The notes under the pieces: model-generated
The model's input: only the letters and a program-made list of their open reading frames with translations
Databases searched by the model: none
What the model was told of the DNA's origin: nothing
Source of the DNA: Candidatus Vagococcus giribetii
Lineage (GTDB): Bacteria; Bacillota; Bacilli; Lactobacillales; Vagococcaceae
Assembly (NCBI RefSeq): GCF_017316185.1
Contig: NZ_JAFLVX010000014.1
Location: 61,406-125,405, forward strand
Direction: 5' to 3'
Length of the DNA: 64,000 nt
In this document: positions 17,223 to 26,479 of the stretch, piece by piece
How positions within the stretch are numbered: position 1 is the first letter of the stretch
Layout: each line of letters begins with the position of its first letter
Made by a program: the position numbers and the translations under genes

Positions 17223-18032
17223 ATGAAAAAATATAATCTGGATGAAACACATATTATTCAGTTAAATGAAAACGAGAATAAAATTGCACTGACAACAGAT
17301 GATCTTCATGTTTGGTATGGTCAAAATGAAGCGATTAAAGGTGTCAGTCTTCAATTTGAAGAAAATAAAATTACGTCATTAATTGGTCCTTCAGGTTGTG
17401 GTAAATCAACTTATTTACGTTCTTTAAATAGAATGAATGATGAAATTGATGGCACTAAAATTGAAGGTAAAATCTTTTACGAAAATACAGATATCAATTC
17501 TAAAGCAGTTGATGTATACGAAATGAGAAAACACATTGGTATGGTTTTCCAACGTCCGAATCCATTTAGTAAGTCAATTTATGACAATATTACATTTGCA
17601 TTACGCCGTCATGGCATGAAAGACAAGAAAGAATTAGATGAAATTGTTGAAACAAGCCTTAAACAAGCAGCGCTTTGGGAGCAAGTAAAAGATAACTTAA
17701 ACAAAAGTGCTTTAGCTTTATCAGGGGGACAACAACAACGCTTATGCATTGCTCGAGCGATTGCAATGAAACCAGATATTTTACTTTTAGATGAGCCTGC
17801 TAGTGCGCTAGACCCAATCTCAACAAGTAAAGTAGAGGAAACGTTAATTAACTTAAAAGAAAACTATACGATCATTATTGTGACTCACAACATGCAACAA
17901 GCATCCCGTATTAGTGATTACACGGCATTTTTCTATATGGGACAAGTAATGGAGTATGACAAAACAAGAAAAATCTTCACACGACCTAAAATTCAGGCAA
18001 CTGATGATTATGTGTCTGGACATTTTGGATAA
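17223..18032 (+). CDS. pstB: Phosphate ABC transporter ATPase PstB, first copy
   Basis: The 269-residue ABC ATPase carries Walker [11 protein letters not shown]-loop VFQRPNPF, signature LSGGQQQR and Walker [14 protein letters not shown]. It has an N-terminal extension of about 20 residues compared with the following paralogue. Lactobacillales often have two tandem pstB genes. Whether they form homo- or heterodimers cannot be told from sequence. Confidence 0.95.
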   Translation: MKKYNLDETHIIQLNENENKIALTTDDLHVWYGQNEAIKGVSLQFEENKITSLIGPSGCGKSTYLRSLNRMNDEIDGTKIEGKIFYENTDINSKAVDVYEMRKHIGMVFQRPNPFSKSIYDNITFALRRHGMKDKKELDEIVETSLKQAALWEQVKDNLNKSALALSGGQQQRLCIARAIAMKPDILLLDEPASALDPISTSKVEETLINLKENYTIIIVTHNMQQASRISDYTAFFYMGQVMEYDKTRKIFTRPKIQATDDYVSGHFG

Positions 18033-18043
18033 GGAGGAAATAC

Positions 18044-18796
18044 ATGTCTATTATAGAATCAAAAGATTTGCATCTTTATTATGGCAAAAATGAAGCGTTA
18101 AAAGGAATTACAATGGATTTTGATAAAGGCGGTATTACAGCTCTTATCGGTCCTTCAGGTTGTGGTAAATCAACATTTTTAAGAACACTAAATCGTATGA
18201 ATGATTTAATTCCTTCTGTGACTATTACGGGAAATGTTAGTTACAATGGAAAAGATATCTATAGCCCTAAAATGGATACAGTGTCACTCAGAAAACAAAT
18301 CGGTATGGTGTTTCAACAACCTAATCCATTCCCATTTTCTATCTACGAAAATGTTATTTACGGATTAAGATTAGAAGGAAAACATTCAAAAGCTGAGCTA
18401 GATCAAGTGGTTGAAGAAAGTCTAAAAGCTGCCGCAGTTTGGGATGATGTGAAAGATAAGCTAAATAAAAGTGCTCTTTCTTTATCTGGTGGACAACAAC
18501 AACGTGTCTGTATTGCAAGAGTTCTTGCCGTGAAACCAGAAGTTATTTTATTAGATGAGCCAACTAGTGCACTAGATCCTGTATCTAGTGGTAAAATAGA
18601 GAATATGTTAGTTGAATTAAAAAACAAATACACAATGATTATGGTAACTCATAATATGCAACAAGCCTCAAGAATTTCGGATAAAACAGCCTTCTTCTTG
18701 AGTGGTGATTTAATCGAGTATGACAAAACAAAAAACATCTTCATTAATCCTAAGGAAAAACAAACAGAAGATTATATTACAGGGAAATTTGGTTAA
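18044..18796 (+). CDS. pstB: Phosphate ABC transporter ATPase PstB, second copy
   Basis: The 250-residue paralogue lies 11 bases after the first pstB. It has the same Walker A, signature and Walker B ([12 protein letters not shown]) motifs and the PstB-specific [16 protein letters not shown] segment. It has a consensus AGGAGG site. It probably arose by an old tandem duplication shared with other Lactobacillales. Confidence 0.95.
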   Translation: MSIIESKDLHLYYGKNEALKGITMDFDKGGITALIGPSGCGKSTFLRTLNRMNDLIPSVTITGNVSYNGKDIYSPKMDTVSLRKQIGMVFQQPNPFPFSIYENVIYGLRLEGKHSKAELDQVVEESLKAAAVWDDVKDKLNKSALSLSGGQQQRVCIARVLAVKPEVILLDEPTSALDPVSSGKIENMLVELKNKYTMIMVTHNMQQASRISDKTAFFLSGDLIEYDKTKNIFINPKEKQTEDYITGKFG

Positions 18797-18814
18797 AAGA
18801 AGGAGAGATAACGT

Positions 18815-19492
18815 ATGTTAAGAAGCCAATTCGAAGAAGATTTAACAAAAATTCATGATAAATTTGAAAAAATGGGTGAAGATGTTAACGAAGCCATTAG
18901 AAAGTCAATTCGTGCTTTTATTGACCATGATAAAAGCTTAGCAAAAGAAGTGATTGCAGATGATGAGCGAATTAATGCTAAAGAGCAAGACTTAGAGAAA
19001 AAATGTTTTGAGATGATTGCTCTGCAACAACCCGTTACATTAGATCTCAGAAAAATTGTAACTATTATGAAAGCTAGTTCAGATTTAGAGAGAATGGGAG
19101 ACCATGCTGTATCTATTGCTAAATCAACTATTCGTGTTAAAGGGAATAAACGTGTATTAGAAATTGAAAATGAAATTTCTGAAATGGCAACACACGTTAT
19201 GGCAATGGTGAGTGAAGTTCTGATTGCTTATGTTAATACAGACAGTCAACACGCAATTGAAATTGCTTTAAGTGATAAATTAACTAATAAATACTTTAAA
19301 TCAATCTACTCTCATTCAATTAAAGCGATGCAAGAAAACCCAGAAACAGTTATTGTGGGAGCAGATTATTTACAAGTGGCTGGTTACTTAGAAAGAATCG
19401 GTGATTACGTAACAAACATCTGTGAGTGGATTGTGTATCTAACAACAGGGAAAATTGAAGAACTTGATTTGAAAAACTTCGAAGAAAACTAG
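18815..19492 (+). CDS. phoU: Phosphate signalling/transport regulator PhoU
   Basis: The 225-residue helical protein has two PhoU repeats, each a three-helix bundle. DLRKIVTIMKASSDLERMGDHA (about 76) and the parallel YLERIGDYVTNICEW (about 192) contain the E/DxxxD metal-binding motifs. PhoU restrains the Pst transporter and the PhoR signal. It is the last gene of the pst operon. Confidence 0.95.
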   Translation: MLRSQFEEDLTKIHDKFEKMGEDVNEAIRKSIRAFIDHDKSLAKEVIADDERINAKEQDLEKKCFEMIALQQPVTLDLRKIVTIMKASSDLERMGDHAVSIAKSTIRVKGNKRVLEIENEISEMATHVMAMVSEVLIAYVNTDSQHAIEIALSDKLTNKYFKSIYSHSIKAMQENPETVIVGADYLQVAGYLERIGDYVTNICEWIVYLTTGKIEELDLKNFEEN

Positions 19493-19512
19493 GTCATATA
19501 CCTAGTTTTTTT
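19485..19512 (+). terminator. Terminator of the pst-phoU operon
   Basis: AAAACTAGGT and ACCTAGTTTT pair perfectly around CATAT, with a T tract. The left arm overlaps the phoU stop codon. Confidence 0.9.
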
Positions 19513-19600
19513 GTTATAATTTGTAATCAAGTTGTAATCTTTTTACCTATGTTTGTATGATATAGTTTATAAGTAATCAAATTAAGCCGAGGTAATGTTA

Positions 19601-20875
19601 ATGAAAATAAAAAAATCAATCGTATTGACTGTAGCAACACTCTCAATAATGGGATTAACATGCCCTGGAGTTGTTCAAGCAGAAAGTATCGATAGTAAAA
19701 TTGCAAACGAAGAACAAAAGATTAATGACTTAAGTGCTAAGAAAGCAGCATCTGATAGTTCTCTAGCAGACTTAGAAGCAAAAATTAATAGTCTGACTTC
19801 TGAAACAGATTCTCTTTTAAAAGAAAAAGCAACCCTTGAAAAAGAAGTTAATCAATTAACAGAAGAAATTAAAGAATTAGAAATCAAAATTGAAAAAAGA
19901 AATCAAAAGATTGAAGAGCAAGCAAGATCAACTCAAATCAATCAAGACAAACAAGACTTAGTTAATGTATTGTTAGATTCTGAATCAATTTCTGATGCAA
20001 TTGGTAGAACTGTAGCCTATTCTAAATTAGTCTCAGCCAACAATGATATCATGGAAGCACAAAAAGAAGATCAAGACAATTTAAATACAAAAAAAGCTAG
20101 TGTTGAAGAGAAAGTTCAAGAAGTAACTGAAAAAGCTGCTGTTTTAAAAGAAAAACAAGCTGAGTTAGAAACTTCAAAAATTGCTCAAGTTAAATTAGCT
20201 AATGACATTTTGAAAAACTTAGATGACGCTAAAAATAAAAAATCTGAATTTGTTGCTCAAAAAGCAGAAGCAGAACGAATTGCAGCTGAACAAGCTAAAA
20301 AAGCTAAAGAAATAGCTGAACAACAAAAAGCAGCTCAACAAGCAGCAGCAGATGCTCAAAAAGCATTTGAAAAAGAGCAAGAAAAAGCAAATGACCAATT
20401 AGAAGCAAATGGACCAAGTTCAATCACAAAACCAACTGGAGATAAAGGTGCTAGTGATAACAGTGAATCAAGTTATGCAAGTGGCTTCCAAAGACCATTA
20501 TCATCATTCACTATTACAAGTACATTTGGACCTCGTCAAGACCCTACAGGTTTTGCTGGAGACTTCCATGATGGTTTAGATATGGCAGCACCAGCTGGAA
20601 CGCCTATTATGGCATCTAGAGCTGGAACGGTTGTTGAATCAAGTTATCATTATAGTGCAGGTAACCACGTTATTATCCAACATGATAATGGTTATTACAC
20701 TTATTACATGCATATGAGTCAACCAGGAATCGCAGCAGGTTCAACTGTCTCTGCAGGAGATGTTGTTGGATTAGTTGGAACAACTGGTAGTTCAACTGGT
20801 AACCATTTACACTTTGGTATCTCAACTGGACTTTGGAGTGGTTTCATGAACCCAGCTCCATTTATTGGATTATAA
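19601..20875 (+). CDS. Secreted coiled-coil M23 peptidoglycan endopeptidase
   Basis: The ATG at 19601 has GAGGT 7 bases upstream; an in-frame ATG at 19595 is too close. The 424-residue product has a signal peptide (cleavage likely after VVQA, about residue 27), a long coiled coil (about 30-240, PcsB/CwlO/EnvC-like) and an alanine/lysine/glutamine-rich helix. A Ser/Gly linker follows, then a C-terminal LytM/M23 zinc peptidase domain with HDGLDMAAP and HLHFG. Coiled-coil M23 enzymes are commonly activated by FtsEX, which is encoded 6 kb upstream; that partnership is inference. It is monocistronic. Confidence 0.88.
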   Translation: MKIKKSIVLTVATLSIMGLTCPGVVQAESIDSKIANEEQKINDLSAKKAASDSSLADLEAKINSLTSETDSLLKEKATLEKEVNQLTEEIKELEIKIEKRNQKIEEQARSTQINQDKQDLVNVLLDSESISDAIGRTVAYSKLVSANNDIMEAQKEDQDNLNTKKASVEEKVQEVTEKAAVLKEKQAELETSKIAQVKLANDILKNLDDAKNKKSEFVAQKAEAERIAAEQAKKAKEIAEQQKAAQQAAADAQKAFEKEQEKANDQLEANGPSSITKPTGDKGASDNSESSYASGFQRPLSSFTITSTFGPRQDPTGFAGDFHDGLDMAAPAGTPIMASRAGTVVESSYHYSAGNHVIIQHDNGYYTYYMHMSQPGIAAGSTVSAGDVVGLVGTTGSSTGNHLHFGISTGLWSGFMNPAPFIGL

Positions 20876-20880
20876 GATAT

Positions 20881-20913
20881 AAGACTAGCCTACCTTTAGG
20901 TTAGTCTTTTTTT
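20881..20913 (+). terminator. Terminator after the M23 peptidase gene
   Basis: AAGACTAGCCT and AGGTTAGTCTT pair over 11 bp (one G-U), followed by a T tract. Confidence 0.88.
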
Positions 20914-20977
20914 ATCCCATCTTAGTAGGTTCTTGAGATATATGCATAAATCCAACTCAAGACCTATGACAAAAAAA

Positions 20978-21005
20978 TTGTTTACAGGCATAATGTGTAT
21001 ATAAG
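20978..21005 (+). promoter_or_regulatory. Probable promoter of liaXYZ
   Basis: TTGTTT (20978-20983), 16 bases, then TATAAG (21000-21005) lies about 30 bases before liaX. In enterococci LiaR activates this operon. I cannot identify the LiaR box itself by eye. Confidence 0.45.
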
Positions 21006-21035
21006 ATTTATAAAACCTATAAGGAGGCTTTACAC

Positions 21036-22643
21036 ATGCAAGAAAGAGATAGAATTTTGGAGTTAGTCAAAAAAGGAATATTATCGACTGAGGAAGCTTT
21101 GGTTTTATTGGAGAATATAGCAACTGAAAAAGATGAAAAATTGGTAAATAAAGAAGCAGCAGAAGTGAAGAAAAATGTGGTGTCTGAACAAGGAGAAACA
21201 ATTGAGAGTGATAAACAGGAACACTCTTCAGTTGATGAGATGCTAGAAAAAGAGGATTTACTTGGTACTGAGGATTTCTTTGAAAAACTTCAAGAGAATG
21301 AACGTCAAGACCAAGAACGCTTAGAAAAAATATTAGCTGAAATTACAGAAGGTATTAATGAAGTATCAGCTAATTTAGATGAAATTGATGTTGAAATTCA
21401 AGGGTTGGATAAAGACATCAATGAAAAAAATGAAGCCATCACAGTCTTAGATACAATGGAAGATTTGGACGGCTTAACAGAAGGTAAATTGTTAGAACGA
21501 GAAGAATTAGAAAAAGAAGTAAGTTACTTAAAAGAAACAAAAGAACAATTACTCTCTGAAAAAGAAGAATTAAAAGAGCAATTGAAAGAATTCAAGAAAG
21601 AACAAAAAGAAACCGTTAAAGAAGATTGGAAAGCAAAATTTGATCTTCCAGATGATTGGAAAGAACAAGCCAATGAAACATTCAATCAAGTAGGCGAAAA
21701 AGTGGGTGAAGCTGGTACTCAGTTTGGCTCATTCATCAAGAAAACGATTGAAGCAGTTACGAATTCAGTTAACGATAATGTTGATTGGAAAGACATTAAC
21801 ATTAAAGTACCAGGTGTTGCTAGTCAATCGTTATCTCATGAGTTTTTATACCCAGATAACAAAGCAACTCTAATTGATGTAAAAGTGGCAAATGGTAAAG
21901 TTGCCTTTAAAACATGGGACCAAGAAGATGTTAAAGTTGAAGCAGATATTAAGTTCTACGGAAAAATGAACGCTGATAGTTTGTTTGAAGCGTTTTTAGA
22001 AAGAGCTGACATTGATGTAGATGATGAAAAAATTTCTTTCCAAATTCCAAACAAACGCATGAAAGTTGATTTGGTCTTCTACTTACCTAACAGACATTAT
22101 GATCATGTATCAGTTAAAATGTTAAATGGAGATATCAAGTTAAGTGAGTTGGTTTTAGGAGATGTCTTCTTAAAAACAACTAATGGTGAGATGAAAGTAG
22201 AGAGAGTTTCAGCTAGTATGTTAGAAGTTGAAGGCGTAAATGGAGAAGTTGACGTGAAAGATAGCTCTATTATCGATTTTCTAGGAGAAACAGTTAACGG
22301 AAATGTTCGCTTGAAATCTGATATTAAAAGCACAAAAGTATCTCTAATCAATGGAGAAATCAGAGTGACAGTCCCTAAAGATAGTTCACCTAAAAAAGTT
22401 GACGCATCTGCTGTCAATGGAACAATTAAGTTAGCTTTACCTGATACTGTCGGTATCGAAGGAACATGTAAAACAAATTTTGGTAGTATTAAAAATCGTT
22501 TTTCTAATATTGAAATGATTCGTGAAAAGCGCGATAAAACAAATCAATGTGAAGAGTTTAGAAGAGATGGTTCTGAAGAGTTAGTTTATGTTAACCTTGG
22601 AACAACAACAGGAAGCATTCTTTTAAAAGACACTGATAATTAA
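21036..22643 (+). CDS. liaX: LiaX, daptomycin/antimicrobial-peptide sensing regulator
   Basis: The 535-residue protein matches enterococcal LiaX in length and layout. It has an N-terminal helix of SHOCT type (ILELVKKGILSTEEALVLL), a long acidic coiled coil (about 60-200) and a C-terminal DUF4097 beta-solenoid (about 260-530) with repeated NGE/NGD turns. In E. faecalis LiaX is surface-exposed, binds daptomycin and cationic peptides through its N-terminus, and its C-terminus restrains the LiaFSR response. No signal peptide is visible. It has a strong AAGGAGG site and leads the liaX-liaY-liaZ operon. The assignment rests on family knowledge plus operon order. Confidence 0.88.
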   Translation: MQERDRILELVKKGILSTEEALVLLENIATEKDEKLVNKEAAEVKKNVVSEQGETIESDKQEHSSVDEMLEKEDLLGTEDFFEKLQENERQDQERLEKILAEITEGINEVSANLDEIDVEIQGLDKDINEKNEAITVLDTMEDLDGLTEGKLLEREELEKEVSYLKETKEQLLSEKEELKEQLKEFKKEQKETVKEDWKAKFDLPDDWKEQANETFNQVGEKVGEAGTQFGSFIKKTIEAVTNSVNDNVDWKDINIKVPGVASQSLSHEFLYPDNKATLIDVKVANGKVAFKTWDQEDVKVEADIKFYGKMNADSLFEAFLERADIDVDDEKISFQIPNKRMKVDLVFYLPNRHYDHVSVKMLNGDIKLSELVLGDVFLKTTNGEMKVERVSASMLEVEGVNGEVDVKDSSIIDFLGETVNGNVRLKSDIKSTKVSLINGEIRVTVPKDSSPKKVDASAVNGTIKLALPDTVGIEGTCKTNFGSIKNRFSNIEMIREKRDKTNQCEEFRRDGSEELVYVNLGTTTGSILLKDTDN

Positions 22644-22666
22644 AGAATAAATTGGAGTGAAATAAC

Positions 22667-23008
22667 ATGAGTAAAAAATTAACTAAATCCTCATCAAATG
22701 TAGTTATTTCTGGTTCATTAGCCGGAGTAGCTGAATATATTGGCATCGATCCTACGATTGTTCGAGTAATCTATGTGATTCTCTCTTTAGTAACAACAGG
22801 ATTTCCAGGTTTCTTATTATACATCGCTTTAATGGTATTACTTCCATCAGGAACTAACCAAAGACGTTCAAACTTTAATACTTATGATGAACCTTTTGAA
22901 CAATATCATCCTTATGAGGATAATAAATTCAATCGCAAAAAAGCGGCTAAACCAAGAAAAGAAGCGGAAAAAGTGAAGGTTGAAGAAGATGATTGGAGCG
23001 ATTTCTAG
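22667..23008 (+). CDS. liaY: LiaY, PspC-domain membrane protein
   Basis: The 113-residue protein has a PspC domain (about 5-65) with the typical ISGSLAGVAEYIGIDPTIVR segment and a hydrophobic helix, followed by a polar lysine/glutamate-rich tail. In E. faecalis LiaY links LiaX to membrane remodelling around cardiolipin domains. Its TAG stop overlaps the GTG start of liaZ. Confidence 0.88.
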   Translation: MSKKLTKSSSNVVISGSLAGVAEYIGIDPTIVRVIYVILSLVTTGFPGFLLYIALMVLLPSGTNQRRSNFNTYDEPFEQYHPYEDNKFNRKKAAKPRKEAEKVKVEEDDWSDF

Positions 23009-23364
23009 TGTCTTATCTACAGAGGTTAGTAGTTAATACATTAGCGTTTATTTCACTCTCTGTTTTATTTCCAACGAAGTTTTATGTCAGTAGCTTTGTC
23101 ATTGCGATTGTTGCAAGTTTTGTCTTATCTATCCTAAACATGATTGTTAAGCCAATCTTGCATTTGTTTTCATTACCGATTACGCTGATTACCTTTGGCT
23201 TGTTCAGTTTTGTCATCAACGCAGCTATTTTGAAGATGACATCAAGCTTAGTTGGAGAAACAAACTTTGCTTTTTCTAGCTTTGGTTCAGCATTATTGAT
23301 TGCTGTTATCATGTCGTTTATTAATACCATTGTGACAGATCATAATGAAAGTAAATACCGTTAA
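23008..23364 (+). CDS. liaZ: LiaZ, phage-holin-family membrane protein
   Basis: The GTG at 23008 overlaps the liaY stop (TAGTG), and GGAG lies 9 bases upstream; the product is 118 residues. It is a four-helix membrane protein of the phage holin family 4 (YvlD-like) type, with ILNMIVKPILHLFSLPITLITFG in the middle. It completes the liaXYZ envelope-stress operon and ends at a terminator. Confidence 0.87.
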   Translation: MSYLQRLVVNTLAFISLSVLFPTKFYVSSFVIAIVASFVLSILNMIVKPILHLFSLPITLITFGLFSFVINAAILKMTSSLVGETNFAFSSFGSALLIAVIMSFINTIVTDHNESKYR

Positions 23365-23382
23365 ATGAGAAATAAGAATAAG

Positions 23383-23416
23383 AAAAAAGGACAACGATAA
23401 TAAGTTGTCCTTTTTC
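23383..23416 (+). terminator. Terminator of liaXYZ
   Basis: AAAAAGGACAAC and GTTGTCCTTTTT pair perfectly around an 8-base loop, followed by a T-rich run. Confidence 0.9.
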
Positions 23417-23434
23417 TTTATTTAAGTGTGATTC

Positions 23435-23449
23435 CCTAGAATATCTAGG
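23435..23449. promoter_or_regulatory. Palindrome at the hprK promoter
   Basis: CCTAGA-ATA-TCTAGG is a perfect inverted repeat that overlaps the expected -35 position of a TATAAC (23465-23470) -10 box upstream of hprK. It may be an operator or a minor hairpin. The binding protein is unknown. Confidence 0.35.
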
Positions 23450-23508
23450 CATTAAATGATAAACTATAACAGTCGATATAGATTTTAAACGTTAAGGAAG
23501 TGACAGAA

Positions 23509-24441
23509 ATGGTGCAAATTAAAGATATTGTGAATCAACTACAATTAGATGTTTACTCTGGCGAAGATTACTTAGATAGAAGTGTTTGTTCAAGTGAGAT
23601 TTCAAGACCAGGATTAGAATTAACAGGTTATTTTAATTATTATCCAGCAGATCGTATCCAGTTATTTGGAAAAAAAGAAATTACATTTACTGAAAAAATG
23701 ACGTCAATTGAAAAAGATATTATTTTTAGAAAGCTATGTTCTGAAGAAATCCCTTGTTTTGTTGTCGCTCGTGGTTTGAAGGTCCCAGAAGAGTTAGTGG
23801 AAATTACAAAAGAAAAACATATTCCAATTATTTCTTCAACGATTTCAACATCATTACTTTCTGGTATTATCTCGAACTTTTTAGAAAGCCAGTTAGCTGA
23901 ACGTGTTTCAATCCATGGCGTGTTAGTAGAGGTCTATGGTTTAGGTGTATTGATTCAAGGAAGCAGTGGAATTGGTAAAAGTGAAACAGGTCTTGAATTA
24001 ATTAAAAAAGGACATCGCTTAATTGCAGATGACCGTGTGGATATTTATCGCCAAGATGAACGTACAGTTATTGGAGAGGCTCCAAAGATTTTAGAACATT
24101 TAATGGAGATTCGTGGTGTGGGAATTATTGATATCATGAATTTATTTGGAGCGAGTTCTGTTAGAAATAAATCTCAAATTTCTCTAGTCGTTAATTTGCA
24201 AGACTGGACAAATGATAATAAATACGATCGTTTAGGCAGTAGTACTGAAACGATTTCCCTAGGTAATGTCCCAGTTCCACGTATTACAATTCCAGTATCA
24301 ACTGGTCGAAACGTGGCAACTATTATTGAAGTAGCGGCGATGAATTTCAGAGCTAAAACAATGGGATATGATGCGACGAAAAAATTCGAAGCAAATCTGA
24401 GTAAACTAATTGAAGAAAACTCAAGTGAGAAGGGAAATTAA
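23509..24441 (+). CDS. hprK: HPr kinase/phosphorylase
   Basis: HprK phosphorylates HPr at Ser46 and reverses it, setting CcpA-dependent catabolite repression. The ATG at 23509 has AAGGAAG 8 bases upstream; the earlier GTG (23500) overlaps that site. The 310 residues match the family length. The C-terminal kinase domain has HGVLVEVYG (136-144), Walker A GSSGIGKSE (151-159) and the HprK signature MEIRGVGIIDIMNLFG. It sits upstream of lgt, as in enterococci and bacilli. A cre site elsewhere in the window (50912) is a predicted downstream target of this pathway. Confidence 0.96.
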   Translation: MVQIKDIVNQLQLDVYSGEDYLDRSVCSSEISRPGLELTGYFNYYPADRIQLFGKKEITFTEKMTSIEKDIIFRKLCSEEIPCFVVARGLKVPEELVEITKEKHIPIISSTISTSLLSGIISNFLESQLAERVSIHGVLVEVYGLGVLIQGSSGIGKSETGLELIKKGHRLIADDRVDIYRQDERTVIGEAPKILEHLMEIRGVGIIDIMNLFGASSVRNKSQISLVVNLQDWTNDNKYDRLGSSTETISLGNVPVPRITIPVSTGRNVATIIEVAAMNFRAKTMGYDATKKFEANLSKLIEENSSEKGN

Positions 24442-24444
24442 TAA

Positions 24445-25275
24445 ATGAAGTTATTATACATAGATCCAACAGCATTTACGTTGTTTGGGTTAGATATACA
24501 ATGGTACGCTATTATTATCGTATCAGGTATTGTGTTAGTGTCTTGGTTAGCCTCAAAGGAAGCTGTTAAAGTAGGACTTAGAGAAGACGATGTGGTGGAT
24601 TTGATGCTTTGGGCACTACCTATTTCAATTCTTGGAGCAAGACTTTATTATGTGTTGTTTGAGTTGGACTATTATTTAGCTCATCCAAGTGAAATTCTAG
24701 CAATTCGAAATGGTGGCTTAGCCATATACGGAGGCTTAATTGCCGGAGGGTTAGTGGTCTTTTTCTTTACGAGACATCGTTTTATTTCTACATGGAAATT
24801 TTTAGATGTGGCAGCACCCAGTGTGATTTTAGCCCAAGGAATTGGTCGTTGGGGAAATTTCATGAATCATGAAGCCTTTGGTGGTGTTGTTAGTCGTAAC
24901 TTTTTAGAAGGATTACACTTACCACAATTTATTATTGATAATATGTATATTGATGGCCAATATCGCCAACCGACATTCTTATATGAGAGTGTTTGGAATG
25001 TCCTTGGATTTGTTGTGCTAGTTGCTTTAAGAAGGAAACCTAACTTCCTTAAAGAAGGAGAATTAGCATTGATGTATGTTTTATGGTACTCATTTGGTCG
25101 CTTCTTCATTGAAGGAATGCGTACAGATAGTTTGATGCTTGGTAATGTGATTCGTGTGTCTCAATTATTATCGGCTGTTTTATTTGTAGGGGCTTTGGCC
25201 TTACTTATTTTCAGAAGAAAAAAATATGATTTACCATTTTATGATAGAACTAAAGGAGATAAGAAAGCCATTTAA
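24445..25275 (+). CDS. lgt: Prolipoprotein diacylglyceryl transferase
   Basis: Lgt transfers diacylglycerol from phosphatidylglycerol to the lipobox cysteine of prolipoproteins such as PstS here. The 276-residue protein has seven predicted membrane helices, the signature GRWGNFMNHEAFGG, and a conserved GGLAIYGGLI segment. It follows hprK by 3 bases, so they form an operon. Confidence 0.96.
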   Translation: MKLLYIDPTAFTLFGLDIQWYAIIIVSGIVLVSWLASKEAVKVGLREDDVVDLMLWALPISILGARLYYVLFELDYYLAHPSEILAIRNGGLAIYGGLIAGGLVVFFFTRHRFISTWKFLDVAAPSVILAQGIGRWGNFMNHEAFGGVVSRNFLEGLHLPQFIIDNMYIDGQYRQPTFLYESVWNVLGFVVLVALRRKPNFLKEGELALMYVLWYSFGRFFIEGMRTDSLMLGNVIRVSQLLSAVLFVGALALLIFRRKKYDLPFYDRTKGDKKAI

Positions 25276-25294
25276 GGGCTTTCTTATTTTTTTG
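25259..25294 (+). terminator. Terminator after lgt
   Basis: ATAAGAAAGCC and GGCTTTCTTAT pair perfectly around a 7-base loop and are followed by T residues. It overlaps the 3' end of lgt. Confidence 0.85.
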
Positions 25295-25320
25295 CTTTTT
25301 TAAAGCATTACTAGTATGAT
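25292..25320 (+). promoter_or_regulatory. Promoter of gpsA
   Basis: TTGCTT, a 17-base spacer and TATGAT lie about 45 bases before gpsA. Confidence 0.5.
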
Positions 25321-25363
25321 AAACTGAGAAGTGATAAAAAGATGTTAAAGGAGCTTTTAAAAC

Positions 25364-26374
25364 ATGAAGCAAAAAGTAGCTGTGCTAGGAGCAGGTTCTT
25401 GGGGAACGGCTTTAGCGATGGTCTTAGTAGAAAACGGTCATGATGTCACAATTTGGGGACACCATGCTGAACAAATGAGTGAAATCAATGAAAACCATAC
25501 AAACAGTAAGTATTTACCAGATATTCAGTTGCCAATTGAATTAAAGGCTAATTATAATATGGAAGAGTGTGTCGCTGATGCCGATGCCGTCTTGTTTGTT
25601 GTTCCAACAAAAGCAATGAGAAGCGTGGCAAAACAATTCGTTGAGGTATGTCACAACCAACCAGTTATTATTCATGCAAGTAAAGGATTAGAACAAGTTT
25701 CTTATAAACGTATTTCTGAAGTGTTATTAGAGGAAATTCCAGCAGAACATCGTAAAGATGTAGTTGTTCTATCAGGCCCAAGTCATGCAGAAGAAGTTGC
25801 AGTTAAAGACGTGACAACGATCACTGCAGCAGCTGCTGATTTAGCTTGTGCTGAATATGTGCAACAGTTATTCTCAAATGAATACTTCCGTGTGTACACT
25901 AATCAAGATGTGATTGGTGTTGAATTAGGTGCAGCATTGAAAAATATTATTGCCCTAGGCTCTGGTGCGTTACATGGGTTAGGATACGGAGATAATGCTC
26001 GTGCAGCTATTATGACACGTGGTCTAGCTGAAATTAGCCGTTTAGGAGTAGCGATGGGAGCAGATCCACTAACTTTTATTGGTTTAAGTGGTGTTGGTGA
26101 CTTAGCAGTAACATGTACAAGTGTTCACTCTAGAAACTGGCGTGCAGGCGATTTACTTGGTAAAGGACATTCATTAGAGAATGTTTTAGACAACATGGGA
26201 ATGATTGTTGAAGGTGTTTCAACGACTAAAGCAGCTTATGAATTATCAAGAGAATTAGGCATTGATATGCCAATTACTGAAACAATTTATAAAGTGTTAT
26301 ACGATAACGAAAATGTTGATAACGTCATTAAACAAATTATGTTAAGAGAGTTTAAGTCAGAACAAGAATTTTAA
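25364..26374 (+). CDS. gpsA: Glycerol-3-phosphate dehydrogenase [NAD(P)+]
   Basis: GpsA reduces dihydroxyacetone phosphate to sn-glycerol-3-phosphate for phospholipid and teichoic acid synthesis. The 336 residues start with the nucleotide-binding [10 protein letters not shown]. The catalytic lysine lies in [13 protein letters not shown], and [14 protein letters not shown] follows. AAAGGAG precedes the ATG. It has its own promoter between two terminator hairpins. Confidence 0.96.
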   Translation: MKQKVAVLGAGSWGTALAMVLVENGHDVTIWGHHAEQMSEINENHTNSKYLPDIQLPIELKANYNMEECVADADAVLFVVPTKAMRSVAKQFVEVCHNQPVIIHASKGLEQVSYKRISEVLLEEIPAEHRKDVVVLSGPSHAEEVAVKDVTTITAAAADLACAEYVQQLFSNEYFRVYTNQDVIGVELGAALKNIIALGSGALHGLGYGDNARAAIMTRGLAEISRLGVAMGADPLTFIGLSGVGDLAVTCTSVHSRNWRAGDLLGKGHSLENVLDNMGMIVEGVSTTKAAYELSRELGIDMPITETIYKVLYDNENVDNVIKQIMLREFKSEQEF

Positions 26375-26384
26375 AGTAACTAAT

Positions 26385-26426
26385 AGGAGCTGTGGCATAG
26401 GCGTAACAACTTATGTTTCAGTTCCT
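26385..26426 (+). terminator. Hairpin after gpsA (probable terminator)
   Basis: A 17-bp imperfect stem (26385-26401 with 26410-26426) contains several G-U pairs and one T-T mismatch. The downstream T run is broken, so termination may be weak. It is related to the hairpin at 2811. Confidence 0.55.
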
Positions 26427-26479
26427 TATTTATGACTAAAAAAGTAATGATTTTAATGGATAAGAAGTAGGTGTAAGAA

